A DNA stretch of 64,000 bases, from the NCBI RefSeq assembly GCF_900604935.1, contig NZ_UWPC01000002.1, forward strand, positions 1-64,000. Direction: 5' to 3'. The notes under the pieces were generated by a model. The model made no database searches, was not told the origin of the DNA, and saw only the letters and a program-made list of their open reading frames with translations. The position numbers and the translations under genes were made by a program. Shown piece after piece: positions 27,668 to 38,906 of this stretch (its first letter is position 1; each line of letters begins with the position of its first letter). This DNA comes from Vaginisenegalia massiliensis (lineage in GTDB: Bacteria > Bacillota > Bacilli > Lactobacillales > Aerococcaceae).

Positions 27668-28873
27668 GTGAATAAGACAGTTGGTATTGATAAAATAGGG
27701 TTACATGTTCCATATAATTATTTAGATATGAAAGACTTGGCTCAAGCTCGTGGAATCGACCCTAACAAACTAATTATTGGTATTGGTCAAGAAAAGATGG
27801 CAGTGCCCATGGTCTGTGAAGATGTTGTTTCGATGGCTGCTAATGCCGCGAACCATATTCTAACCAAAGAAGATCGCGAACAAATTGATCAAATTATTTT
27901 TGGTACCGAATCTGGGTTGGATTTTTCTAAATCTAGTTCAACCTATCTACATGAATTACTAGGGATTCAACCGTTTGCGAAGTCTTTTGAAATAAAACAG
28001 GCATGTTATGGTGCTACGGCAGCTTTACAGATGGCTTGCGATTATGTTCGTTTGCGTCCAGACCGTAAGGTTTTAGTCATTGCGGCGGATATAGCTCGTT
28101 ATGGCTTGTCAACTTCAGGCGAAGCTACTCAAGGAGCTGGGGCTGTGGCCCTCTTGATTTCTGCAAATCCACGTATTTTAGCCCTTGATATGTCATCGAT
28201 TAGCTATACAACTAATCAATTTGATTTTTGGCGGCCTCATTATTCGGATGTGGCATTGGTTGATGGAAAATACTCGATTGGAATCTATCAGTCTGTATTC
28301 AATGCAATTATGCACCAAGCTGAAGTGAAAATGCCAGAATCCGTAAAAGAATTAAAGGCTATTATTTTTCATTTACCTTTTACCAAAATGGGTAAAAAAG
28401 CTTTAGATGCTTTTGAAATTGATGAATCATCGGTCCTAACCGTTCAGGAGAAAAGTCAGTTACTAGAAAAATGGCGACAAGCTTATCCAGCAAGTATTAC
28501 CCTGAATAAACAAGTGGGTAATATATACACGGGTTCAATGTTTTTAAGTTTAATATCCTATCTTGTTTATGCACAAGAAGCAGAGTTAACGGGTAAAGTT
28601 GCATTGTTTTCGTATGGTTCAGGTGCTGTAGGCGAACTTGTCTTTGGTGAGTGGGTTCCTGGCGCTAAAGAAGTCATCGATCAAGAAACTATTTTGAATC
28701 AGTTAGAAACGCGGCAAGCCTTGTCGATTGAAGATTATGAACGCATCTTTATGGAAAAAGTACCTCAAACAGATGATGTTTTTGAAATTAGTGATTTCCC
28801 TAAAAGATCCGGTTTTTATTTAACTCATGTTGATCATCATCGTCGCCAATATCAATTCGTCGACCGTCATTAA
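27668..28873 (+). CDS. mvaS: Hydroxymethylglutaryl-CoA synthase
   Basis: Condenses acetyl-CoA and acetoacetyl-CoA to HMG-CoA, upstream of MvaA. The 401-residue protein has the catalytic Glu in GTESGLDFSKS (near 79), the Cys nucleophile in KQACYGATAALQMA (near 110) and the His in IIFHLPFTKMGKKA (near 232). The GTG at 27668 is preferred because GGAGG lies just before it and the protein then begins MNKTVGIDKIGLHVP. An ATG at 27656 precedes that site. A compact terminator follows the gene. Confidence 0.95.
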   Translation: MNKTVGIDKIGLHVPYNYLDMKDLAQARGIDPNKLIIGIGQEKMAVPMVCEDVVSMAANAANHILTKEDREQIDQIIFGTESGLDFSKSSSTYLHELLGIQPFAKSFEIKQACYGATAALQMACDYVRLRPDRKVLVIAADIARYGLSTSGEATQGAGAVALLISANPRILALDMSSISYTTNQFDFWRPHYSDVALVDGKYSIGIYQSVFNAIMHQAEVKMPESVKELKAIIFHLPFTKMGKKALDAFEIDESSVLTVQEKSQLLEKWRQAYPASITLNKQVGNIYTGSMFLSLISYLVYAQEAELTGKVALFSYGSGAVGELVFGEWVPGAKEVIDQETILNQLETRQALSIEDYERIFMEKVPQTDDVFEISDFPKRSGFYLTHVDHHRRQYQFVDRH

Positions 28874-28882
28874 TAATAAATT

Positions 28883-28912
28883 TAGTCCGGAATCTGATCC
28901 GGACTATTTTTG
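28883..28912 (+). terminator. Terminator after mvaS
   Basis: TAGTCCGGA (28883-28891) pairs perfectly with 28898-28906 across a six-base loop, followed by TTTTTG. Confidence 0.88.
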
Positions 28913-28915
28913 TTT

Positions 28916-29263
28916 TGAAACCAAATATTTGATTAAATATTATTTTAATAGAAATATAACTTTCAAAAAATAATAATATTTTAATTCGGTCAATGTTAGA
29001 AAAACCAAGAGTTTGTTGTTACGTATTATTATATTACGTTTCAATTTTATACTATATTTTTAATTAGAAATCGAGGTTTGTTTGAAAACGGTTTATTGGT
29101 TTGTTTTATTATTTTGAAAGTGCTAGAATGTCTCTGATAGTTTAATAATGGAATTTTGAGCACTTTTTAAGGCTACGGATACGTTATAGTGTATCCATGG
29201 GATTAATTGGTGCTCGATTCAATTAGATAAACTGAACTAAACGAAGAAGGAAGGTTAAGAAAA
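28916..29263. other. AT-rich 350-base leader region of the ATP synthase operon
   Basis: No gene is seen; in particular no atpI, which usually precedes atpB. The stretch is strongly AT-rich and holds an inverted repeat GGATAC-N8-GTATCC (29177-29196) whose loop includes TTATAGT, a possible -10 element. It also holds a cre-like TGAAAACGGTTTAT (29083-29096, two mismatches at the end). The operon promoter must lie here but no clear -35/-10 pair could be fixed. Confidence 0.4.
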
Positions 29264-29983
29264 GTGGAAAAATCACGCATAATCAATGTGTTGGGCTTGC
29301 CTATTAGTCTGAACACTTTGTTTGCTTTGATTGTGACAGTCCTAGTAATTTGGGCTGTATGTGTGTATTGTACTCGCCATCTTTCCGTGGAAAATCCTTC
29401 TAAACCACAGTTGTTTTTGGAGTGGTTGGTTGATTTTATCCGTGGTGTTGTTGGTGGGGCCATAACCGATAAACATTCACAAATGTATCAGTTATTAGGA
29501 CTGACACTATTGTTGTTTGTTTTTGTATCTAATATGTTGGGTTTACCTTTACTATTAGATATCAGTGATTTCTCTTACTGGCGAAGCCCGACAGCCGATC
29601 CGGTAGTGTGTTTATCATTAGCTCTGTTAATGATTCTTTTATCACATTATCTTGGAGTAGAAAAAATGGGCTTTAAAAACTATATTGTTAATAGTTATTT
29701 AATGCCTTCTAAGATGTTGCTTCCGATAAAGTTAGTGGAAGAGTTTACGAATACACTAACGTTGGCTTTACGCCTTTACGGAAATATTTTCGCTGGGGAA
29801 GTCTTATTAAAGCTCATTGCTACGATGGCTAATCAAGTCGGGGTAGTTACTTGGCTGGTCGGTCTACCGATGCAGATTATCTGGCAAGGATTTTCGGTAT
29901 TTATTGGCGGCATTCAAGCCTATATCTTTGTAACACTAACCATGGTTTACTTATCGCATAAAGTTGAAGCAGAGCATGAATAA
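29264..29983 (+). CDS. atpB: ATP synthase Fo subunit a
   Basis: Membrane stator subunit that forms the proton half-channels. The 239-residue protein has five or six helices and the essential arginine in LTLALRLYGNIFAGE (near residue 170). The start is a GTG, nine bases after AAGGAAGG. It is the first gene of an atpBEFHAGDC operon; atpI is missing upstream. Confidence 0.96.
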   Translation: MEKSRIINVLGLPISLNTLFALIVTVLVIWAVCVYCTRHLSVENPSKPQLFLEWLVDFIRGVVGGAITDKHSQMYQLLGLTLLLFVFVSNMLGLPLLLDISDFSYWRSPTADPVVCLSLALLMILLSHYLGVEKMGFKNYIVNSYLMPSKMLLPIKLVEEFTNTLTLALRLYGNIFAGEVLLKLIATMANQVGVVTWLVGLPMQIIWQGFSVFIGGIQAYIFVTLTMVYLSHKVEAEHE

Positions 29984-30001
29984 GGCTCAATAAATATTTA
30001 A

Positions 30002-30229
<228 letters not shown>

Positions 30230-30265
30230 GCAACCCAAGTAGCTTAGGGACGGAGGAAGTTTAAT

Positions 30266-30772
30266 ATGAACTATCTAATATTGGCTAGCGAGAATACTTC
30301 ATTGGGCCATACTTTAGTGACCCTAATAGCGTTTATTTTATTGTTATTAATCGTTAAAAAGTATGCATGGGGTCCTTTAATGGAAATTCTCATTAAGCGC
30401 GAAACAATCGTTAAAAATGATTTGGAGTCAGCGGCCAAAGCTAAGAAAGATAGCTTTGAAATGAATAAAGAAGCTCAAATTAAGTTAAAAGATGCTCGGG
30501 CTGAAGCGACTCAAATTATCTTGCAAGCAAAAAAACAAGCCTTACAAATTCAAGATAATATGCTGAAAGAAGCTAAGGATGAAGTCGTTCGCATGCAAGA
30601 GGCCGCCCAAAAAGATATCGAAATGGAACGTCGACGCATGTTGAATGATATGAAGAACGAATTAACCGATATTTCTATCGAGATTGCAGAAAAAATTGTC
30701 CAAAGAGAGATCAACAATGATGACTATGCCCGTCTTGTTGAAGATTTCATTAAAGGGATGGATGAATTATGA
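30266..30772 (+). CDS. atpF: ATP synthase Fo subunit b
   Basis: A 168-residue peripheral-stalk subunit with one N-terminal membrane helix (about 16-32, ending VKKYAWGPL) and a long charged coiled coil to the C-terminus. The stop overlaps the start of the delta gene (ATGA). RBS GGAGG. Length is normal for Firmicutes. Confidence 0.95.
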   Translation: MNYLILASENTSLGHTLVTLIAFILLLLIVKKYAWGPLMEILIKRETIVKNDLESAAKAKKDSFEMNKEAQIKLKDARAEATQIILQAKKQALQIQDNMLKEAKDEVVRMQEAAQKDIEMERRRMLNDMKNELTDISIEIAEKIVQREINNDDYARLVEDFIKGMDEL

Positions 30773-31275
30773 TGCCGGAAGAAATGCAAAATATGCAAGA
30801 TGCCGTAACTCGACCAAAACAAGTTGAAGATGAATTACTTCAAAAAATTCAGACTGAACGCTTATCAAAAGCGGTTAAAAAGATGAGTCAACATCTTCAA
30901 AATTCAGTTAATAAAGAAGTTGTTCGTGATATTAATCGAACAAATTATGAGAATGATTTAGTGGCTAAATTGATGGAGGATATTACTGACCGTCAAAAAG
31001 GTCATAGTTCTATTATTGACGAAGACAAAACTGAAAGTTTGATGATTACTAGCGCTGTTCCTTTAACTGATGAGCAAAAGGAACGAATCGTGCGTAAATT
31101 TATGGAGAAATGTCAACGCCCAATTCGGCGTATTACTACTGTAACCGATCCCTCATTGTTAACAGGGGTGCGTTTACAGAGTGATTCATTTTATTATGAA
31201 TTAACGGGTCAAAAAACCTTACGAGAATTGCATCAGTTTATGAGTAAAAGTTGGATGCAGGGAGATGAGAAATAG
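30769..31275 (+). CDS. atpH: ATP synthase F1 subunit delta with an atypical N-terminal half
   Basis: Identified by position between atpF and atpA and by its C-terminal part (about 95-160). [15 protein letters not shown] and the [11 protein letters not shown] segment match the delta C-terminal domain that contacts subunit b. The first 90 residues do not show the usual delta N-terminal domain: the R-Y-A/G-x-A-L-F signature is missing, and the region is short, hydrophilic and rich in Lys, Glu, Gln and Asn. That domain normally binds the N-termini of the alpha subunits. The frame is open throughout, and start and stop both overlap neighbours (ATGA with atpF; one base with atpA), so this is not a frameshift artefact visible in the sequence. 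Confidence 0.85.
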   Translation: MMPEEMQNMQDAVTRPKQVEDELLQKIQTERLSKAVKKMSQHLQNSVNKEVVRDINRTNYENDLVAKLMEDITDRQKGHSSIIDEDKTESLMITSAVPLTDEQKERIVRKFMEKCQRPIRRITTVTDPSLLTGVRLQSDSFYYELTGQKTLRELHQFMSKSWMQGDEK

Positions 31276-32801
31276 TGAGTTCCGAAATGTTAGAAGAAAG
31301 ATTGCGCCATCAAATTCGCTACTTTCAATCAAAAGAACATATTGAAGAAATTGGAACGGTGACTTATATCGGGGATGGTATTGCCCGAGCCGTAGGGTTA
31401 GAAAATGTCATGGTTTCTGAAATGGTGGAATTTGCCAATGGTTCGATTGGAATGGTGCAAAACCTTGAGTCCAATGATGTTGGTATTATTGTCTTTGGGG
31501 AATATGTTAATATCCATGAAGGTGATTTAGTACGCCGATTAGGGCGTATTATGGAAGTTCCGGTAGGTAAAGAATTATTAGGACGAGTCGTCGATCCACT
31601 TGGTCGCCCATTAGACGGGTTAGGTGAATTAGGCGCGCGTAAAACTCGCCCAGTAGAGGCTGAAGCACCTGGAATTATGGATCGTCAAAGTGTAAAGCAA
31701 CCTTTACAAACGGGTATTAAAGCCATCGATGCTTTAGTTCCAATTGGTCGTGGCCAACGGGAATTAATTATTGGTGACCGTAAGACAGGTAAGACAACTT
31801 TAGCTATTGATACAATCCTGAATCAAAAAGGCAAAGATGTCATCTGTATTTATGTTGCTATCGGGCAAAAAGAATCAACTGTTAAAAATATTGTATCAAC
31901 GTTAGAACGATATGGGGCCTTAGAATATTCTGTAGTGGTGACAGCATCAGCTTCCCACCCAGCTCCATTACTTTACTTAGCTCCTTATGCAGCAACTGCT
32001 ATTGGAGAAGAGTTTATGTATGAGGGTAAACATGTTTTGGTTGTTTATGATGATTTATCAAAACAAGCAGCAGCTTACCGGGAAATGAGTTTGCTACTTC
32101 GTCGTCCGCCGGGTCGGGAAGCTTATCCAGGGGATGTTTTCTATCTCCATTCACGTTTGCTAGAACGTTCAGCAAAATTATCGGAAGAATTGGGTGGCGG
32201 ATCATTGACGTCCTTACCGATTGTTGAAACACAAGCTGGTGATATTTCAGCTTATATTCCAACCAATGTTATTTCGATTACTGACGGACAAATCTTCCTA
32301 GAGAGTGATTTATTCTTCTCAGGCGTTCGCCCGGCAATTAATGCGGGTCTATCTGTATCACGGGTAGGTGGTTCAGCTCAATTAAAACCAATGAAACAAG
32401 TATCTGGTACCTTGCGGATTGATTTAGCAAGTTTCCGGGAACTCGAAGCCTTTACTCAATTTGGTTCAGATTTAGATGCGGCTACTCAACAGAAATTAAA
32501 CCGTGGTCGACGCACCATCGAAGTATTAAAACAACGTTTGCATAAGACCTTAGATGTTGAAAAACAAATTGTCGTTTTATATGCTTTAACTCATGGTTTC
32601 TTAGATTCGATTCCTATAGAGTCTGTTTCTGACTATGAGGACGGCTTATATGAATTTTTAGAAACACATTATGATGTTGTATTACATGATATTGTTCGTC
32701 ATCAAGCACTTCCTGAAGAAGAATTGATGGATAACATTTTAGAAGAATACACCAGTCAATTCCGTCCGGCGTCTAATGCGGCCGCCAAAATGGAATTTTA
32801 A
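31275..32801 (+). CDS. atpA: ATP synthase F1 subunit alpha
   Basis: A 508-residue non-catalytic nucleotide-binding subunit of the F1 hexamer. It has the Walker [10 protein letters not shown] near residue 170, [17 protein letters not shown] near 257 and the SRVGGSAQ segment near 362. The GTG start shares one base with the delta stop; GGGAGATGAG serves as ribosome site. The N-terminal residues that bind the delta subunit are present ([18 protein letters not shown]). Confidence 0.97.
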   Translation: MSSEMLEERLRHQIRYFQSKEHIEEIGTVTYIGDGIARAVGLENVMVSEMVEFANGSIGMVQNLESNDVGIIVFGEYVNIHEGDLVRRLGRIMEVPVGKELLGRVVDPLGRPLDGLGELGARKTRPVEAEAPGIMDRQSVKQPLQTGIKAIDALVPIGRGQRELIIGDRKTGKTTLAIDTILNQKGKDVICIYVAIGQKESTVKNIVSTLERYGALEYSVVVTASASHPAPLLYLAPYAATAIGEEFMYEGKHVLVVYDDLSKQAAAYREMSLLLRRPPGREAYPGDVFYLHSRLLERSAKLSEELGGGSLTSLPIVETQAGDISAYIPTNVISITDGQIFLESDLFFSGVRPAINAGLSVSRVGGSAQLKPMKQVSGTLRIDLASFRELEAFTQFGSDLDAATQQKLNRGRRTIEVLKQRLHKTLDVEKQIVVLYALTHGFLDSIPIESVSDYEDGLYEFLETHYDVVLHDIVRHQALPEEELMDNILEEYTSQFRPASNAAAKMEF

Positions 32802-32822
32802 GGAGAGAAATGAGGGCACGTT

Positions 32823-33749
32823 ATGTCATTAAATGAATTAAAAAAACGGATCGATTCTACATCCAAGACGGCCCAAATTACCAATGCGATGCGCATGGTC
32901 TCTGCCGCTAAATACAATCGCATGGCTCAAGATGCCAAGACATATTTTTTATATGCCGAACGAGTCCGTAAAATGGTAGCCCATGTTGCGAAGTCGCAAT
33001 TGGACCTTTTAAGTGAAGGTGAGCCGATTCAAGAAAGTGAAACCAACTATGTAGACTTTCACGATATGTTAGTGACCAGACCAATTAAGAAGACGGGTTA
33101 CTTAATTATTTCATCGGATAAAGGATTGGCGGGTTCATATAACTCATCGGTAATTAAATCAACGCACCAAATGTTAACCCAGGATCATAAATCAAAAGAT
33201 GAAGTAGTTGTCTTAGCAATTGGTGAGCCGATTGCCAAATATTGTCGTGATGAAGGCTATGAAGTAGCCTATGAATTACACGGTGTATCTGATCGTCCAG
33301 AATTTATGGAAGTCCAATCGATTGTTAAAAAGGCAGTGGATTTGTTCAAACGCCAAGTATTTGATGCCTTATATGTTTGCTACAATCACCATGTGAACGC
33401 AGCAACCTTACAGTTCCGGGCAGATCAAGTCTTGCCGTTAACGGAACTTGATATCGAAGAAGATGAAGAAACAGATTCACGGCATTTAACTTATGATTAT
33501 TTAGTGGAGCCCTCTGAAGAAGAACTACTTGATGTTTTGCTACCTCAATATGCTGAAAGTCAAATTTATGGTGCTATTATCGATGCTAAAACGGCCGAAC
33601 ATGGAAGTCGGATGAATGCGATGAGCAGTGCGACTGAAAATGCGAACGAAATGATTGCTCAATTAAAACAAACGTATAATCAACAGCGTCAATTAAAAGT
33701 TACAAATGAGATTATTGAAATTATTAGTGGCGCTAACGCGCTAAAGTAA
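32823..33749 (+). CDS. atpG: ATP synthase F1 subunit gamma
   Basis: A 308-residue rotor shaft. The N-terminal LKKRIDSTSKTAQITNAMRMVSAAK and C-terminal EHGSRMNAMSSATENA helices that form the coiled coil are well conserved. Compared with the roughly 286-residue Bacillus form, it has an insertion at about residues 62-88, as in other Lactobacillales. The ATG lies 21 bases after the atpA stop. Confidence 0.96.
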   Translation: MSLNELKKRIDSTSKTAQITNAMRMVSAAKYNRMAQDAKTYFLYAERVRKMVAHVAKSQLDLLSEGEPIQESETNYVDFHDMLVTRPIKKTGYLIISSDKGLAGSYNSSVIKSTHQMLTQDHKSKDEVVVLAIGEPIAKYCRDEGYEVAYELHGVSDRPEFMEVQSIVKKAVDLFKRQVFDALYVCYNHHVNAATLQFRADQVLPLTELDIEEDEETDSRHLTYDYLVEPSEEELLDVLLPQYAESQIYGAIIDAKTAEHGSRMNAMSSATENANEMIAQLKQTYNQQRQLKVTNEIIEIISGANALK

Positions 33750-33767
33750 GAGGAGGGTGATTATTAG

Positions 33768-35225
<1,458 letters not shown>

Positions 35226-35242
35226 GAGAAAGAAGGGCTCCA

Positions 35243-35683
35243 ATGGCTGAACAAGAAAAAAACAAGATGCAAGTCAATATCTATTCGCCACGAGGACAAG
35301 TTTATTCCCATCATGCCTATGCCTGCAGTGTTCATTCAGTTGATGGTGGTTTAACCATCCTTCCTAATCATGCCCCTATTCTTGTTGCTCTAGATATTAG
35401 TGCCGTGAAAGTAAGAAGGGCAACTGATGATGATCGTGAAGATTATATTGCGGTAAACGGTGGTGTCTTGGAAATGCGTAATAATATTTGCGAAATCACC
35501 TCAAATTCGGCTTTTCGAGCGCGTGATATTGATGAAGCTCAAGCAAGAGTCGATAAAGCTCAAGCAGAAGCTGATTTAGCGACGGCCTTATCTAATAATG
35601 ATACACAAGCATTCAAACGAGCTAAAATTGCTTTGGCACGTGCGGTAAATATGATTAGTGTAAGTAGTCATCGTCGAAATTAA
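35243..35683 (+). CDS. atpC: ATP synthase F1 subunit epsilon
   Basis: A 146-residue regulatory subunit with an N-terminal beta-sandwich (GLTILPNHAPILVALD near 36) and a C-terminal helical hairpin (EAQARVDKAQAEADLA onward) that can inhibit ATP hydrolysis. Last gene of the operon; a strong terminator follows. Confidence 0.95.
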   Translation: MAEQEKNKMQVNIYSPRGQVYSHHAYACSVHSVDGGLTILPNHAPILVALDISAVKVRRATDDDREDYIAVNGGVLEMRNNICEITSNSAFRARDIDEAQARVDKAQAEADLATALSNNDTQAFKRAKIALARAVNMISVSSHRRN

Positions 35684-35701
35684 TTTAGATAAAAATTTGT
35701 G

Positions 35702-35738
35702 AAGTTAGAATCGAATATTTTCGATTCTAACTTTTTTG
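35702..35738 (+). terminator. Terminator of the ATP synthase operon
   Basis: A 13-bp perfect stem (35702-35714 with 35721-35733), six-base loop and a run of T residues. Confidence 0.9.
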
Positions 35739-35908
35739 TTTTATCAGCAACAATCATTGACTTATAAACATGTTTTGTAAAAAATACGCAACTTTTGACT
35801 CAACATTGTCTCATCAATTAATCCAAAGTACACAAACTTAACTATTTTATGTTTTATCTTATTTGGTTTTTGTGCTATGATAAACGAGGAACTGAGAGGT
35901 GAAAAACG

Positions 35909-36142
35909 ATGTCTACATTTTTTAATAGTATGGCAGTACTATTTGTACGCATGGTTTTTATTATTTTAAGCTTTCAAATTATGCTAAAAATTGACTGGAA
36001 ACGATTTTTTTCTTCATCCAACACTTATGTAGCACCTTATTTGTGTGTCTTTATGAGTTTGGCAGTCGGGCATCTCGTAGGTTCGTTTGCGATTACGATC
36101 ATTGAACTTTGCCAATCGATTTTGGCCCAAGTTCTTTATTAA
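35909..36142 (+). CDS. DUF1146 family small membrane protein (YwzB-like)
   Basis: A 77-residue protein with two membrane helices (about 5-25 and 42-70) separated by the short loop KIDWKRFFSS. DUF1146 genes sit between atpC and murA in many Bacilli, exactly as here. Function is unknown. GAGAGGTG precedes the ATG, and an extended -10 (TGCTATGAT) lies about 37 bases upstream of the start, so it likely has its own promoter and may head the murA unit. Confidence 0.82.
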   Translation: MSTFFNSMAVLFVRMVFIILSFQIMLKIDWKRFFSSSNTYVAPYLCVFMSLAVGHLVGSFAITIIELCQSILAQVLY

Positions 36143-36203
36143 AAGATAGGACCTATCGTTCGCTCCAAAACGATAGCGTGTGATAAAAGGGGAATAATTG
36201 AAT

Positions 36204-37532
36204 ATGGAAGAAATCATTGTACAAGGTGGCAACCGTCTAGAAGGCGTGGTCAAAGTAGAAGGAGCCAAAAATGCTGTGCTTCCGATTTTAGCCGCTTCAA
36301 TCTTGGCAGAGACGGGCAAAGTCCATCTAGAGAATGTTCCAGTTCTTTCAGATGTTCATACGCTAAATGAGTTATTAAACAATATTAATGTGTTGAATAC
36401 ATTTGATGAAGAAAATAATGAAATGATTTTAGATGCCAGTGGACAAGTTGTGACCACGGCTGATTATGATTTTGTAAGTAAAATGCGGGCGTCAGTGGTA
36501 GTAATGGGACCTCTATTGGCCCGTTATGGTCATGCTAAAGTAGCTATGCCAGGTGGTTGTGCCATCGGTACTCGACCAATTGATTTGCATTTGAAAGGCT
36601 TTGAAGCTTTAGGAGCGAAGATTAAACGTGCGGCTGGCTATGTTGAAGCGTCAGCTGATCAATTAGTGGGAGCGCGTATTTATCTAGACTTTCCAAGCGT
36701 GGGTGCCACTGAAAATATTATGATGGCAGCCGTGCATGCTAAGGGTGTAACCATCTTAGAAAACGTTGCTCGTGAACCCGAAATCGTTGATTTAGCAAAC
36801 TTTTTAAATAAAATGGGTGCTCAAATTGTCGGTGCAGGGACTGAAACAATTCGGATTACAGGCGTGGAAAACTTACATGGTACACGTCACTCTATTATTC
36901 CTGACCGCATTGAAGCTGGAACCTTTATGGTTGCTGCGGCTGTGACTCAAGGGGATGTGTTAGTGGAAGGTGCGATTGCCGACCATAATAAACCTTTAAT
37001 TAGTAAACTTAGAGAAATGGGCGTTGAGTTCGAAGAATTTGCCAACGGTATTCGCGTTAAAGGCCCTCAAACATTACAGGCAACAGATGTGAAGACATTA
37101 CCATATCCTGGTTTTCCAACTGATATGCAAGCTCAAATGAGTATTGCGCAAATGTTAGCAGCGGGTTCTTGTGCTCTTACTGAAACAGTCTTTGAGAATC
37201 GCTTTATGCATTTTGAAGAATTAAGACGGATGAGCGGTAAATTTACTGTGGATCGTCAAACGGTGATTATGTATGGTCCAAACCAATTTACTGGCGCTAG
37301 TGTCAAAGCGACTGATTTACGGGCAGCAGCTGCTTTAATTATTGCTGGTTTAACAGCGAAAGGCATTACCCGTGTATCTGAATTGAAATATTTAGACCGT
37401 GGCTATTACAAATTCCATGAAAAATTAGCCAACTTAGGTGCAAATGTCCAACGAATCGATACATCTAAAGGACAAGTTTTCCACATGACCAGTGAAGTGC
37501 CAACGGCCATGGTTTCTACTGTCTTAGCTTAA
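36204..37532 (+). CDS. murA: UDP-N-acetylglucosamine 1-carboxyvinyltransferase
   Basis: First committed step of peptidoglycan synthesis: transfers enolpyruvate from PEP to UDP-GlcNAc. The 442-residue protein has [17 protein letters not shown] near residue 19 and the catalytic, fosfomycin-binding Cys in [15 protein letters not shown] (near 117). The ATG at 36204 gives the usual [12 protein letters not shown] start. A TTG six bases upstream is an alternative, closer to the AAAAGGGG site. Gram-positive genomes often carry a second paralogue elsewhere. Confidence 0.95.
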   Translation: MEEIIVQGGNRLEGVVKVEGAKNAVLPILAASILAETGKVHLENVPVLSDVHTLNELLNNINVLNTFDEENNEMILDASGQVVTTADYDFVSKMRASVVVMGPLLARYGHAKVAMPGGCAIGTRPIDLHLKGFEALGAKIKRAAGYVEASADQLVGARIYLDFPSVGATENIMMAAVHAKGVTILENVAREPEIVDLANFLNKMGAQIVGAGTETIRITGVENLHGTRHSIIPDRIEAGTFMVAAAVTQGDVLVEGAIADHNKPLISKLREMGVEFEEFANGIRVKGPQTLQATDVKTLPYPGFPTDMQAQMSIAQMLAAGSCALTETVFENRFMHFEELRRMSGKFTVDRQTVIMYGPNQFTGASVKATDLRAAAALIIAGLTAKGITRVSELKYLDRGYYKFHEKLANLGANVQRIDTSKGQVFHMTSEVPTAMVSTVLA

Positions 37533-37555
37533 GCAGCGAAAGGCGGGATTGAACA

Positions 37556-38620
37556 ATGAGCAGAGATATTGGAATTGACTTAGGAACGGCCAATGTGCTG
37601 ATTCATTTAAAAGGTAGAGGGATTGTCTTGAATGAACCATCCGTGGTTGCAGTGGATAAACAGAGCCAAGAGGTCATTGCAATTGGACAGGAAGCTTATG
37701 AGATGATTGGCCGCGCACCGTCATCTATTGAAGTTGTTCGTCCCCTAAAAGGGGGAGTGATTGATGATTTTGATATCACTGAGGCCATGCTTACCCTTTT
37801 TCTGCAAAAAATCAATTCTAAAAATTGGTTTTTGAAACCCAATATCTTGATATGTTGCCCCTCGAATGTGAGTGAGATTGAGCGAATATCCTTAGTGGAA
37901 GCAGCAGAACGAGCGGGTGGCGGCCAAATATTTATTGAAGAAGAGCCCAAAGTGGCAGGGATAGGATCGGGAATTGATGCAATGGATCCATCGGCTAATA
38001 TGGTGATTGATATCGGTGGCGGAACATCGGACATTGCTATTTTATCCTCTGGTCAAGTGATTGTAAGCGAATCTATTCGAATTGCTGGCGACGAATTTGA
38101 TGCAGCAATTATTCAATACTTTAAAGATAAGTATCAACTTTTAATTGGTGAACGGTCAGCGGAATTGATTAAGATGCAGTTAGCGACGGCTAAGCCCTTA
38201 CCAAAAGAAGAAATGGTGACCCATTATCTTAAAGGACGTGACTTAGTGACTGGGTTACCAAAGTCAATCAATGTAAATTCAAACCATATTTATGAGGCAT
38301 TAGAAGATCAATTGACCATAATCGGTCGCTCAGCTAAGAAACTATTAGAAGATGTTGAACCAGAAGTGGCGGCAGATATAATGGAAAAAGGCATTATTTT
38401 GACTGGTGGAGGAGCCCTTATTCCAAATATGGATAGCTTTTTGACAGAATTTCTTAACGTTTCTGTCCTTAAAGCAGATCATCCTATGTCTTGTGTTGCT
38501 ATGGGGACGGGATTACTTCTTGACATGATTCAAAGTGGCAAGTTGCAACGAAGCAATCTGTCTACTGGTGAAAAAATCAATCGTTATTTTAGAATATTAA
38601 AACGCCGTTTGATTGGTTAG
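37556..38620 (+). CDS. mbl: MreB/Mbl-type bacterial actin
   Basis: A 354-residue actin homologue that positions lateral cell wall synthesis. The ATPase motifs are visible: DIGIDLGTANVLIH (phosphate 1), VIDIGGGTSDIAILSSG (phosphate 2) and GIILTGGGALIPNMD (adenosine). Following murA, ahead of the EpuA-like gene, it matches the mbl locus of rod-shaped Lactobacillales and bacilli; mbl rather than mreB is inferred from this context. A C-terminal basic tail (RYFRILKRRLIG) may bind the membrane. mreC and mreD are not adjacent. Cocci normally lack such genes, so it bears on cell shape. Confidence 0.88.
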   Translation: MSRDIGIDLGTANVLIHLKGRGIVLNEPSVVAVDKQSQEVIAIGQEAYEMIGRAPSSIEVVRPLKGGVIDDFDITEAMLTLFLQKINSKNWFLKPNILICCPSNVSEIERISLVEAAERAGGGQIFIEEEPKVAGIGSGIDAMDPSANMVIDIGGGTSDIAILSSGQVIVSESIRIAGDEFDAAIIQYFKDKYQLLIGERSAELIKMQLATAKPLPKEEMVTHYLKGRDLVTGLPKSINVNSNHIYEALEDQLTIIGRSAKKLLEDVEPEVAADIMEKGIILTGGGALIPNMDSFLTEFLNVSVLKADHPMSCVAMGTGLLLDMIQSGKLQRSNLSTGEKINRYFRILKRRLIG

Positions 38621-38636
38621 TGATGGAGGTGGACAA

Positions 38637-38834
38637 ATGTCAGATTCAGTTTATCGTGAATCGTTTACGCAAAAGATAAATAATTTTTTGCTTAGGACGA
38701 TTATCTTTATCTTGATTCTGTTTTTGTGCTTCATTGTCGGACTTTTTATCGGTTATGTCTTGATTGGTAAAGGCCCTTTTTGGGAAGTGCTTAATATTGA
38801 TACATGGAAGCATATTATAGATTTTATAAAATAA
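38637..38834 (+). CDS. EpuA-like small membrane protein (often annotated as RNA polymerase subunit beta family)
   Basis: A 65-residue protein with one membrane helix (about 20-42) and the conserved C-terminus GKGPFWEVLNIDTWKHIIDF, typical of the EpuA (PF11772) group. The common database label 'DNA-directed RNA polymerase subunit beta' is misleading; nothing here resembles RpoB. The ATG at 38637 follows GGAGGTGG; an earlier in-frame start at 38613 lies inside the mbl end. Probably co-transcribed with mbl. Function unknown. Confidence 0.8.
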   Translation: MSDSVYRESFTQKINNFLLRTIIFILILFLCFIVGLFIGYVLIGKGPFWEVLNIDTWKHIIDFIK

Positions 38835-38839
38835 TTTGA

Positions 38840-38870
38840 AGCGGGCTGAACTATTCAGCGCGCTTTTTTC
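38840..38870 (+). terminator. Terminator after the mbl unit
   Basis: An 11-base stem with one mismatch (38840-38850 with 38854-38864), three-base loop, then TTTTTT. Confidence 0.8.
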
Positions 38871-38906
38871 CCATAAGCGAATTATTAAAGTAAGGAGGGC
38901 GAGTGA

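Noticed and set aside
29083-29096. cre-like site (CcpA) upstream of atpB
   Set aside because: TGAAAACGGTTTAT matches most of the consensus but fails at both final positions, and such matches are expected by chance in AT-rich DNA.
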